Made by a program: the position numbers and the translations under genes
Assembly: GCA_965649825.1 (NCBI GenBank)
Contig: OZ287709.1
Location: 310,001-374,000 of the forward strand
Length of the DNA: 64,000 nucleotides
Source: Penicillus capitatus
Taxonomy: Eukaryota; Chlorophyta
Direction: 5' to 3'
Shown here: piece after piece, positions 1 through 10,934 of the stretch
Numbering within the stretch: the first letter of the stretch is position 1
How the letters are laid out: each line of letters starts with the position of its first letter
Notes under the pieces: model-generated
The model's input: the letters and a program-made list of their open reading frames with translations, nothing else
Told to the model about the DNA's origin: nothing
Databases searched by the model: none

Positions 1-2851
1 ATATGGTATGCTTTAAAAACACAGACCAATCGATGGTTGAATCTTTAAAAGAGATGTTTCTCGAAAAGGCGTCAACGCATCTATGTGTAAACAAACAGGA
101 AGGCGATCGATGATATGCAGAGACAGGTGACCCGCGATAGAAGCTGCGTGCGTCGTCATTCTCGTGCCTGAATCCCACATGCATCATCAGTATCCAGGGT
201 GGCAGATCGACAGAGGGAGGCCACCGCGCCTTGGTCATTGACTCAAAGACCCTTGCCTGGCCACCGAATAGAGGCAGAACTGGAAGCGTTGTGTTTTGAG
301 CAACGTCTCGTGGAGTGTTGAGTGTGGAGTGTGTGATGCTCTCTAACGATCAGACGTGACCCAGAGGCCGACATTGCATGTTGTGATTTGGGAGATGGTT
401 GGGAGAAATCAATGCTGATAGGAAGGCTGCTGTGCGATGTGGGATACGTTGATCGTCACACTCAGCATAAAAAACGAAGACGGAGCTTGAGCGTCGGGCA
501 TGTGATCCGCAGGTATGCCTTAGCTATCTGAGTGCTTTTGACGCAAGGGTCCTTTTGTCGGTATGGGTCTTGGATGAACGACCGAAGAACGAGCAAGAGG
601 AGGGACTGTCGATGTTGCCATGTCGCATTTTAGACACAGAACAGTTTTGTGTCGTTTTCCTAGATGCGCGGGTGTCGCAGGTGAGCTCCAGAGACCGCAG
701 AAACGATCGTGATCTGATCGCGAAGGAATTCTGTGCCGAATATGATCATCGGTACTGCGTAGGCAGATGCCGCAATTCTGTCATCAATAGATTCGAATCC
801 GGTTTTCAGGTATGCAAATCGAAAGGCGACGAGAGGACCTGCATGCGGCAAGATGCGGTGCTGTTGAATGGAACGGAGTTTCAGGCGACGGAATATGTGC
901 AATTGACCACAAGTCAAGGTACTGAGCAAATTGCGATGGTCGTTACGTAACCGGACACGTGCCACTCAATACTCAGAGGCTAGATGCCAATTGGTTCCTT
1001 TGGAGACGCTGAAGGAATAGTCTGTTGCATCCACTGTTGTGTTATTTTTACAAATGATGTGAGCTGTGGTCCTTAAGAACATGAAAACATTAGAGCCATT
1101 GCCATTATTACGAACTTCTGAAGTGTTTAAGTCTGTTTCGGGTCATGCGGTGCACTACTTACTCTCTCACAAATTTCTAGAAACGTGAATGGGCCAAAAC
1201 AAGAGAGAGTTGTAATATTGATTTGACAGTTCACTCAAAAACGCTGTTTGCGGGATCAGTTGTCTATTCTTATGAGTAACCGTGTCTGTTTGCTATGCGA
1301 TTTCTTGATTCGATGGAAGAGTGTTCGTCTGACCGCTTTGGAGCTTTCACCCCTTGCGACAGTGCCATCACACATGTCGTTCTTGAACCGATCCGAACGA
1401 TAGTGTCGAAGACAAAACAGCAGTCCTGCACGACGGACATAGAAAGCGATCGATATCGCTGACCGGAGCCAACAGTATCTTGCAGCACACTCACTCGACC
1501 CGTGAGCCAGCAGGAAATGAAGCCAGGCTTTGAAGACGTCTGGTTGCCGCAGAAGTCTGGCCGATCGGAAAAAGAAAAAGTGTGGGCGTTGAAACGACCA
1601 ACGCCCGTTTTTGTTTCATCGCCTTGGCGACTTCGCAGTTCAAGCAAGGATCGACAGAGGAACAAAGCAGAGTTTGATGAAAGGCAAACACATGCAAGAA
1701 CAGTGTGAAATCAGGGAGGCTGCAGCCGCAAAGACGTCGAGCGCTAAGCTTGCAAGAACGCTTGTTCGATAGCTCAGATGGCGGCAGCGGACTTCGGTTT
1801 TTTATGCGTTTGGTGGGATAACTGACGATAAATGATGACTCTATGCAATTCACAATCAAAGCACTCGGTATTGTTGGAAATGTAGCATCTAACGCGTTGT
1901 TCGTAGCCGTCGGAGGCGGTTCGATTCTTGGTAACCACCCTGGCGCGCTGACCATCAGACGCGACGGGTGCTAGCTTCCGAGCCAACTTCTTCATAACAA
2001 TAGGGCGATGGTTGTCGAACAAGCCCTGAAGTTCTTGACTGTTAGATATTATGGTTAGGAAACTTACAACCACCGTGGGTATTTAAGACCGACATTAGCG
2101 TTATAAACAATCTCGAGTTCCGGTGCTGTCGTTTGTGCGTTCATTTATGTCGTCGTTCGTGCGTTTCTCGACTCAGACTTTTGCAAGTCGTTTACACGAT
2201 CCCAACAGTATAGAACAATGCTTGTTGCGTAAGTCATCTATCCTACGGACTCATCTACGCAAAGATCTCTAGAGAACGGAGATTCGAATGAAATGTGGCC
2301 GCAAAGAGTCTTCCCTCGTCGAGTATATATTACAGTGTTAGATTTACATGCTCGCTCTGGGTATATGCCGCGCTCCAGACAATCGCTACGCAAAAACCAT
2401 GAAACTCATTTTGCCCGAAATTACAAAGTAAAAATGCAATGCATAAAACTTTTAAGTTCACAACGCACTCTGGCGAATGACTGGAGTGGCATTCATCGAA
2501 GAAGATCCATCCATTTCGATAAGGCCTTCTCAATGATTTTGTCTTGTTTTGGGATCTATCCTGTTCGTTAGTCTCTCTCGAAGAAAAATCAAGCAAGCAT
2601 CCGCTGAATAGAAGATTTCGGGCCGCGTCGATGTCGTCGCGTTTTTCACAACGTCAAGCACGGTAAGGATAACATAGACTCATCGTTTCACAACCATAAC
2701 CATGCATTAAGGCTTTAGTATGGTTCATAAACGCTGCGAACTTCAGAAAACTACAAAATTCGATCAAATCGACTGAATCGCCATAGATTAGACAGAATCT
2801 CCTAAAAAGCTCGGAGCAAAAAACAGGGAATGGAAACTGAATGGAAAAGAT
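1..2851. other. Stretch without a supported gene
   Basis: Short open frames occur on both strands, the longest about 130-150 residues, but none carries a family motif I recognise and none can be extended across plausible GT-AG introns into conserved sequence. Base composition is mixed, with scattered A/T-rich stretches in its second half. I see no tRNA, rRNA or long repeat. It may hold the regulatory region or a far exon of a gene outside the window. Confidence 0.5.
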
Positions 2852-5010
2852 CTAGAGCCAAGAAGAGTTCTCCAGAGGCATCATTACCGTTTTGACCTAA
2901 ACACAAAAACAATTAATCAACGGAATTGTCCTCTTACTGAGAACCTCTGTGTAGTGCTCCAATGCGTATTTCGACTTGTCGCGTCCGATGCCACTCATTT
3001 TGTAACCGCCGAAGGGCACGGCGTCATCAGGTATATGGTAAGTATTGACCCACACCGTTCCTGTAGAATGTAAAAAACTCATCTATGCATGCTTGAGTGT
3101 ACAAGACTGGCTCACCGGCACGAAGAGAACGGGAGACGCGGTTCACTGTGTTGATGTCGTTGCACAGAATGCCGGCGGCCAATCCATAGGGCGAGTCATT
3201 CGCCCGACGAATCACCTGAAACGACATTCGCCATTCGACAGCGATAGAAACGACTGGAACGAAGACATCATCTGTGTCGCGGAATTTCAAGATGGACTGG
3301 ACCGGGCCGAAGATCTCTTCGCGCGCGATCTTCATTTCGTCTCGAACATTCGCAAAGACAGTTGGCTCGATGTAGTATCCTTTGTCGCCCAGACGATTCC
3401 CACCGCATACCAAGTCCGCACCTAGACGACGAAAGCTAACATCCACCATCAGACAGTGACGGCACGAAACCCTGTTCTTTGCCGCTGTCAATGTATCCCA
3501 GAATCTTCTTGAACTGGTCGGCATCGATCTGAGGACCCTGGTCGACATCCGTGAACGGATCTCCCACGACTCTGACCGAGGACGAGGTTAGACAGGCTTC
3601 TTCGATGTGATGGTGCAAGCATCTCGCCTGTTGGTCGCTGCCTCTTTCATTTTTTCGACGAAGGTGTCGAAGATGTCTTCGTGGACGTATATACGGCTTC
3701 CGGCGTTGCAGACCTGGCCTTGGTTCCAGAACGTAGAAAAATGTGCCGTTGCTGCTGCCTAGAACAGGGAGATGGAAAAAGATGGAAGCGAAAAGGCAGC
3801 TCGAACTGCATCCAAGTCGACATCTGGGAAGACAATGACAGGAGATTTGCCTCCCAATTCCAGAGATATGTTCTTGACGTTTCCGCTGGCCAGTGTCATG
3901 ATTTTCTGGCCGACCTCAGTGCTGCCAGTAAAGGCAATCTTGTCGACGTCTTTGTGCGAGGCCAGCGTGGCACCGGCCGTCGGACCATAACCTGGAAGAA
4001 CATTGAAAACGCCTTTTGGGATTCCTGCCTCCAATGCCAGCTCTGCTGCCCTCAAGACGGTGAGCGGCGTCTGTTCGGCACATTTCAGCACGACCGCGTT
4101 GCCGGCTGCCAAAGCTGGGGCAAACTTCCAAGTCGCTATCGCCAAGGGAAAGTTCCATGGAACGATCTGCCGAACTGATATCGTCTCTCAAGTGAAACGA
4201 AAAGCCGCGTCACCTGTCCGATGACGCCCATCGGCTCATGAAGCGTGTAGGCGAAGAAATTGCCATCCACCGGGATCGTTTGTCCGTGGATCTTGTCCGC
4301 CCAACTACACAGCACGATCACATGCGGGAAAAGACTGAAAAAGGGTGATACCTTGCAAAGTAACGGACGTGACTAATGACGGCTGGAACGTCGTCGTTGC
4401 GAGACATCGTCAGTGGCTTCCCATTGTCCTACGCACGCAGCACATCACGTTTGCGAACTGGACCAACTCGCAGACCAGTGTTTCCAAACGGCTGAGTTCT
4501 TCTTGGTGCTGTTCGAGGAGATTTGCGAATCTGTTCATGATACGTCCGCGTTCCTAGAAGAGTGATGCTGAGTGAGAGAATGCGATCATCGACGTGACGC
4601 ACTCTTCCAGACAGACGAGGCCATGGGCCTTCGTCAAAGGCGACGCGTGCAGCTTTGACAGCACGATTGACATCTTCAGCATCTGCCTCGGCGATATTCG
4701 CGATGACTTCTTCCGTTCGCGGATCGACAATTGGAAACGTCTTTCCCGACGCGGCATCCACGAAGTCGCCGTTGATCACGAGCTAGAGAACATCATCGTC
4801 GGTTGACGGCACGTCGACGTGCTGCGCCTACTTTTAGTTTGACGTTTTTGAGAATGTCCGGGATGTTTGGGTCAATGACCTTCGGTGCCCTTCAGAAAGA
4901 GAATGCAAAGGGAGGTAGCAGAAGTCGACAAACGTTTGGGGCCTGGCTGCGACACCGGCACGGACGATGTGTAAATATCTTGCTAGGCGCGAGAAATGCG
5001 CGAAACGCAT
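2852..5010 (-). CDS. Aldehyde dehydrogenase, ALDH1/2 type, probably mitochondrial
   Basis: NAD-dependent oxidation of aldehydes to acids. The gene has at least nine exons. Exon 1 (5010-4934) encodes a basic, acid-free leader starting [19 protein letters not shown], typical of a mitochondrial presequence. Later exons give [16 protein letters not shown], then [19 protein letters not shown], then [20 protein letters not shown] and [11 protein letters not shown], then [14 protein letters not shown] with the general-base Glu, and [16 protein letters not shown] with the catalytic Cys. The end is [20 protein letters not shown] followed, after a 49-base-class intron, by [14 protein letters not shown] and a stop at 2852-2854. 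All the catalytic elements are present, so it looks functional. The closest families are mitochondrial ALDH2 and cytosolic ALDH1; sequence alone does not fix the substrate. Confidence 0.9.
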
Positions 5011-6614
5011 CTGTTTTGCCAAGTTCTGTACAAAGAGCCTCATGTCCTCGCGATGGACACGGCAGCAGAATGCGTTTGAAAGGTCTGTGCAACTGGCTGT
5101 ACGTTCTATGCTGATTTCCAAATGAGAACAACATGATGCGGGAAATCGAATTAACGCATCATCCTGATCTATTCGGGATGGTGGTGTACGAAGCGGGTTT
5201 GTTGTCCGAGAATGCGATGCGGATGACAAGAGAACCGAGATGTCGATTTCTCTTTGCGTGTGGCATCTTCAATGATCTTCTGCCGAATCTGTGTGTGATC
5301 AGATCTGGACGATGTAGAAATGAACTGAATCTTGTCTTATCGTGCCTCTAGTCGTTTCTCTATCAAGTGTGTCTACCGCCATGTAACTTTCAAAACTTGC
5401 CATTCTTCGCGCAGCCGACAAAAGAGAGGCGGAGCACAGTGTTAGTTCGTTCGATGGGACATGTATGTTTGTTTGTCGTCTGTCTAACCAGAGTCGCGGC
5501 CGCAAAAAGCAGTCCATGGTATCAATAAGCCTTCATCGTCGTTCGCGTTTCTGCGCGTTCGTGCGGTCGGGCCGCGCCACACAAAAAATGGAATCTGTTG
5601 CATGACCCTGACAGGATTGTATCAGTAAGTGTGGGATGGACCCCCTTTTCTTTCTTGGTAATGGTTCAAGCATCCAGGTCAATGAGACGCTAGTTATCCT
5701 CAAAGAAAGGGATGCCCAAGAAAAAGCCTTTTCTTATGAAACACAGTTACTTTTAGGCGATCGAGGAGGTATTTGAGATATCCATGGACATCGTCATCGA
5801 GCGAAAGACATTGACAGCTTTGCACGGGCCATTCAACTCGGAGAGAATCTTTCATCAAATGACAGCAATGATGAAGGAGCACTTTAAGACGCCAGTGCTG
5901 CTAATTGAATTGGATGGGAGGCAGATTCCGTCATAACGGCGGCAGCTTTTAAATGTTCGTTAACAGAGAACAGTTGAATGCAAAGCGATCGGTTCGAATT
6001 ACAGATCATTAGATCAATCTAGATTGTTCAATGTTTTCGGAGTCGACAGATTCACCTGCTAAGTGATGATGCGATTTCCCCAGCCGATCGCATCGAAGGA
6101 CATCATTTCTCGCAACTTCTCCTCTTGCATCATTCTCCTACATTTAGGGTACTCGACGATGATGCTTGTTGCAAAACCAAACAATGTTTTTTGGTTCTGT
6201 GGGTCGATGTGGTCGTCATCTCCGCAGGCAACCTGTCATATCATTGGAAATCCGAAAGAGAACTGTGCCGAGCTGGATGTCGAAGAGATCGCAGGCCGAT
6301 GTCAAGACAGAAACAGATGGGGTGGAAAGCTAAAGACATTACCAGGTGTGCTTTTTTCTGTTTACTATCGTGGTCGATCACCGTTCGGTGTTTAACACGA
6401 GTTTAAAGAAGTGCCTCGAGTGACGGAAACAATTCGCAAAAATGATAGAATGTGCTGTTACATTCAGCGACTCCTCTGAACAATCACTTGTACAGTTTTT
6501 AGATTGCAATAGAATACACCGGAGGTGTGAGAACACAGAGGGTCTGGCTGTCGCGACAGTTCTGCGACGAAAGCGTTGTTTTAAAGTGGAGAATGGCTGG
6601 GTGACTGGCTCGCT
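5011..6614. other. Stretch without a supported gene
   Basis: Between the aldehyde dehydrogenase start and the TenI-like fragment. Open frames up to 110 residues near 6063-6395 show no recognisable domain and no convincing exon continuation. It probably contains the upstream region of the dehydrogenase and the downstream region of the TenI-like relic. Confidence 0.45.
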
Positions 6615-6948
6615 GCCGTATAGCTGGCCGGCTTCTTGCACGCGTGCGATCGAATGGAAGGACGTCGACTGCAGACATCCCCGCAACACCGGCAGCCTTT
6701 GTGGGCGCATCCTCTCCGTGTAATGCACACCCTCGAGGGAAAAGTCGTGGACGAGGTCGTGGTGTGCGTGGATCCATGATCCGACGATGGAAACGCGAGG
6801 GAACGTCCGCCAGGTAGCGCCTGTACACTTCTCGCCCCATTCCTGGCTTCCGCAAGTGAAGCGTCTCGAGGCCGCGATCGAACATCTCGCAGAGGCGGTC
6901 GCACTCGCGCGCCGCGTTTTCGGGCGGGGAAAGCAGAACGAGTTGCAT
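6615..6948 (-). pseudogene. Broken TenI / thiamine-phosphate-synthase-like gene, N-terminal half only
   Basis: The frame starting at 6948 reads MQLVLLSPPENAAREC, then GLETLHLRKPGMG and PSRFHRRIM, the pattern of TenI/ThiE TIM-barrel proteins (a strand, then lhLRKP, then yh.RI). The conserved continuation IHAHHDLVHDFSLEGVHY and QSTSFHSIARVQEAG is in another frame, offset by one base at the ATGGATCC around 6777, with no GT-AG intron that could join them. Homology stops after QEAGQLY near 6615, so the phosphate-binding C-terminal half of the roughly 200-residue family is missing. The start lies only 24 bases beyond the stop of the ribulokinase on the same strand. Either this is a decayed gene, or a one-base sequence error plus unseen exons. 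The family features seen are closest to the bacterial TenI-like type; transfer from bacteria is only an inference. Confidence 0.6.
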
Positions 6949-6972
6949 GGAAGGAGAGAGACAAACGTCACA

Positions 6973-8752
6973 TCATGCGGCAGGCGACGACCGAGCCTTC
7001 TCGAATCCCCTCTTGGCCAACAGAGCCGCGCCGTACGAAGCCTCTCCTGCACCAGGGGGAACAAGACTCGAGTGCGTGGACACGGACCGAGAGACAGACC
7101 GAAGGGAGCGGCTTCGACAGGCACGCCCAGAGATCGCCTGCGCATCTCCGTCCACTTCAGATTCGCCGCTCCGCCTCCGGCCGTCCACACCCGTCTGACC
7201 GCCCCTGCCCCGAGCGTCTGCAGCCGACGATAGCACTCAGCTTCGATGGACGCCATTCCTTCCAGCATGCCTGCACCGATGTCGATCAGCGCAGCACCCA
7301 CTCGATGGCCTGCCTGCCTTGGAGAAAGAGACCGTCGTCTGCCGGGCGTGGTTCCAGACGCGGTTGGTACAGCGGATCGTTGAACGGGAATCTCTCTCCC
7401 GGCGACGCGAGCGGATAGTAGTTCAACTGCGACGGCGCTTCGTGCTGCATCCTGTCGGTGAGTGTCCGGATCTCCTCGTCCGTAAAGTACTGCCTCAGCA
7501 CAGCCCCTCCCGTGTTCGACGCTCCGCCCACCAGCCACATGTCGCCCAGTCGATGCGAGTAGACGCCGTGCTCGACGGCATCAACGCGTTTGCTGCTCAG
7601 CATCTTGATGGCGAGCGTCGATCCCAGGCTGGTGACAGCCTCTCCCTCTTCCTGCGCGCCGGATGCCAGAAATGCGGCGATGCTGTCCGTGGTCCCGGCG
7701 CAGACGACACAGTCGGTGTGCAGACAGTACTTCTGCCGAACCGCGTCTCGAACGCGGCCCGCGACCGTACCCGGTGGCACGATCGCCGAAGGCAGAAGCG
7801 GAAAGAACTCCTAGCTCCGCAGGAGAATGCGTCAGAAGGCGAAGTCGTTGCAAAACGGTGTGCGACCTGAGACTGAAGCCAGGACGGGTATGCCGCTGTC
7901 TCTGGATCGTATCCCAGTTTCAACGCGTTGGTGTCGTCCGACTGGCGGCAGTTTCCTGCTCGGAACCCATCGTCGAAACCGGCAAGGCGCGCAGAGGGAG
8001 AGAGACACCGTGCATGAGATAGGACAGCCAGTCTGCTTGATGCATCACTCTGGGACGCCTTCCCCGTTCTTGATGCCGCTGCCAGGTGTTGTCCAGGTGC
8101 CACTGGAGCACCTTGCACAGCGTCGAGGTGGAGGCCCTTCCCGGATGGCGCTCTGGTGCAATGGCCTGTCTCGAATGCGGGACCAGTTCAAGTCAGCACG
8201 CGTCGACTTGTCCGGTACTCTGGCGCGGTGGACCGCCGCTGAGCTCTGTGATGCGTTGTACCATTGAGGCGGCTCCAGAGACTCTGCTGTCCCCTCGTCG
8301 ACAAGCATGGTGGTAGAGGATGTCCCGTCAAAGGCCAACGACACAATCCGCGTCGTCAGCTCTTCCGGTATGCGTCCGAACAGCTCATCCAATGCCCTGC
8401 AGTGAATGTCGCGCAATTGACAGATACTATCCTGGTCGCGGAATCCTGCATACCGCTGCCATGCAACATCCCACTCTTCCTCCGGTCGACGGTCGTACGG
8501 CACTCTCCCTTCGTGCAAGGCAGACGAACTCCCTGAGTTGCAGGCTCTTCACATCAACAGGCCGTCGACGATCGGACGGGTTCTTGCCGTCGATCACCTC
8601 GCCCTCGCTCCGGACGTGCCGAAATCGATTCCCAGGTAGACCGGTCCTTCGACGTACGCCGCCATCGCGTCTCCCCTCCGCGGGACGCGTGCAGGGCCTC
8701 TCCTCCTCGTCGAACTCTGAGGAAAGGCACGCGGCTGCAGGAGGATCGCCAT
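6973..8752 (-). CDS. XK1: FGGY-family D-ribulokinase / xylulose-kinase-1-like, probably plastidic
   Basis: ATP-dependent kinase of the FGGY sugar-kinase superfamily, of the subgroup that includes plant XK1 and its cyanobacterial relatives, reported to phosphorylate D-ribulose. Visible in order: the phosphate-1 loop YLGIDFGTSGARAR, the substrate region SLAFDGTSSTTMLVDE, ALKLGYDPETAAYPSWLQ, CAGTTDSIAAFLASG, SLGSTLAIKMLSSKRV, YSHRLGDMWLVGGASNTGG, the adenosine-site segment VWTAGGGAANLKW, and the final exon EASYGAALLAKRG ending SSPAA. Short introns join these; one, before GMLEGMASIE, best fits a GC-AG intron of 47 bases. Translation can start at 8752, giving a Ser/Arg/Ala-rich leader that could be a transit peptide, or at 8665 directly before AAYVEGPVYLGID. 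Head-to-head with the sulfotransferase 64 bp away. Coding GC is clearly above the window's average. Confidence 0.85.
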
Positions 8753-8815
8753 TCGCCAGATGAGCAGAACAATAATCGCCTCATTCCCGTCGAGATTTCC
8801 CTGCGGCACTTTTCC

Positions 8816-10576
8816 ATGCGCACACGCAGCGGACATCGCGAATCCTGGTCCAAAAGGGGCGTCGGCGTCGCCATCTGTTCGTTCGTCACGCTCTCCTTCT
8901 TTCTATCGTGGTGGGAGCTCTCCTACCGCGATACCGTTTCCCGCGAAAGCCGTTGGCGTCCAAATATCCAAATCAATGTCGTCGATAAGGACGGTGTCGC
9001 CCTGCGCGGCGGCGCGGGATTTCAGGGCGCCTCGCGGAACGGCAATCTTGCCGGACGGAGCCCGAGGAGAGGCGTCGTGGACGAGGAAGACGTGCCGGTG
9101 TTGGACGGGGGGACCCGGGACGCGCCTCCCGATGCGCCCTATCGTTTGATCCAGCTGCCGAAGGCAGTCAATGCAGCCGCCGCTGCGTGCGAAGAGCAGC
9201 CAGCGGATTGCCGACGGTTCAACGACTTCGTCCAGAGCATGATTCAGGGAGCCACATCGGAAGACCGAGCCCGCCTGTACATCGTTCCGGTCGATCCTCT
9301 GGCCATGATCCGCGAGGTGAATCCCAATCTCTACGCGAAACTCCTGCGGACGCTCATCGACGAGCTCAACTCCTCGAGGCCGTACATCCGATTCAAAGGA
9401 TCCGACCACGTCTTCGTGTGCCTGGCGGCGGCTTGCCAATCGTTTGGGGAGGAACTTGCCGAGAAGCTGGCAGACGATCGCGGAACGAGGGCAATCTTCG
9501 CGGGCGTCGATCTCGACGTCGAGCGTCTGACGTGGCCGTGTCCGCTCAGAACGCTGAACATCGATCGGCAAGCGGTCCGGGATCTCGGTTCCCTGCCCGG
9601 AAAGATCACGAGAGAGGCTGCTTTCATGATCGACCGCCACAACCGCTGGGTGTGCGCGGACGAGTTCCACGCCGCCAACCACTTCGGCAGCTACGAGTCC
9701 TCGATGGACGTCGGCGGCATCTACATGGACGAGTGAGTGGGACGTCCGCAGAGTGGGAGGACGGAGCGAGCAGAGTGCGTGCGGATGCTGTTTAGGTACC
9801 AGTTCACGATGTGCCTCAATCCCAAGAGCGGCAGCACGATGATGATGTTTCTGCTCAGAAGAATGAAGCACAGGAAGGACTGGAGGTCGAGAAAGAACGG
9901 CCTTCCCCACAATCCCGAGCTTTCCGGACTGGACTACGTGTCGAGCATCAAGAGGAAGGACCCCAATGTCGTCAAGGCAGTGCTCTCTGAACCGGACGGC
10001 GTCGCGTCTGAGACGACTGTTGTCTAGGCGATCTACGACAGTCCCTTCATTCTGAAGGCCGTTCTGGTGCGTCACCCGATCCCGCGTCTGCTCTCGGCCT
10101 ACCTCGACAAGATCGAGGTGCTGAAGGAGTACAACAGAGTGGAGGGCTTGGAAGCATACGTGAAGGCGCGCGGAGTGCCGTCCTTCGCGGAGTTCGTCGA
10201 GTACCTCATCGCCACCTTTCCCGATCCAGACGTTCTGGAGGAGCACTTCCAGATCCAGTCCGCCAGGTGCGGAGCACGCTACCACAGGTTCGACTTCGTG
10301 GGACATCTCAGCGATGTCGGCACAGAGTTCAAGGAGTTCGCACAGTCCTTGAAGTTCTACGACGAGTACGTTGCGACCGGATGGGGAGAGGACGAGAAAC
10401 AGCAGTTCGGTGTGCGCTCCTACCAAGTGGACCAGCGCTACGCAGGAATGCAGATCTGGAAGTACTACACGGACGAGCTGATGACAAAGGTCTACCGGTA
10501 CTACAAAGAGGATTTCGATCGATTCGGATTCACCATGGACGAGATTCTGGTTACGAAACCATTGACACGTCATTGA
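8816..10576 (+). CDS. Membrane-anchored carbohydrate sulfotransferase with an extra lumenal domain
   Basis: Three exons: 8816-9732, 9796-9979 and 10028-10576. Residues about 13-36 (VAICSFVTLSFFLSWWEL) form a signal anchor, so it is a type II Golgi protein. The C-terminal part has the two PAPS-binding elements of the Sulfotransfer_2 (HNK-1-like) family: the 5'-phosphosulfate loop CLNPKSGSTMMMFLLRR, created exactly by splicing exon 1 to exon 2, and the 3'-phosphate motif VRHPIPRLLSAYLDK. The expected reaction is transfer of sulfate from PAPS to a glycan. The preceding roughly 250 residues (with SDHVFVCLAAACQSFGEEL and LIDRHNRWVCADEF-like segments) do not belong to the sulfotransferase fold; I cannot assign them, though a weak resemblance to exostosin-type glycosyltransferases is possible. 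GC-rich like its divergent neighbour. Confidence 0.8.
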
Positions 10577-10934
10577 AGCTAGGGATAGCGCCAACCAGCT
10601 TCACGAACACTGTCTGCTAGCCTTTTTTGTGGATCCCGTACGGAGGAACGCAGAGGGATAGATAAGTGAATGATTAGTTAAGAGACTTGCGTAATCGTTC
10701 GTTCGTTTGGTTCGGGTGCTCGAGATGCCCAGAGTCCGTTTGGCTATTTACGAGGACATGGGTGAGTACGGGTCATGGCTTTCGAAAAGGACAGCGCGGA
10801 TAACACGGACAGCACGGCAGTTTCTTACGTAAGATGCAGATTTTAAGCATAAAAGGCAATTAACCTCGTAGACATTTTGCAAGCTCCGCCAAGGCAGATT
10901 CACAGCTTTTCCTTTTAGACTGTCACCAAATCAC
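10577..10934. other. Spacer with a possible fragment of a transporter first exon
   Basis: Between the sulfotransferase stop and the sugar-transporter start. At 10724 an ATG opens MPRVRLAIYEDM, resembling the first residues of the transporter at 10935 (MPVRLDIAVALLGPF) and of the decayed copy at 13186 (MWRVYTAIYVALLSPF). It runs into a stop and may be a relic first exon, or chance. Confidence 0.3.

Noticed and set aside
6378-7538. 386-codon minus-strand open frame
   Set aside because: It runs through parts of two different genes (last kinase exons and the TenI relic) and through their introns and spacer, so it is not one protein.
8903-10594. 563-codon minus-strand open frame
   Set aside because: It is antisense to the sulfotransferase, whose plus-strand motifs and splice joins are clear. 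High GC keeps the opposite frame open.
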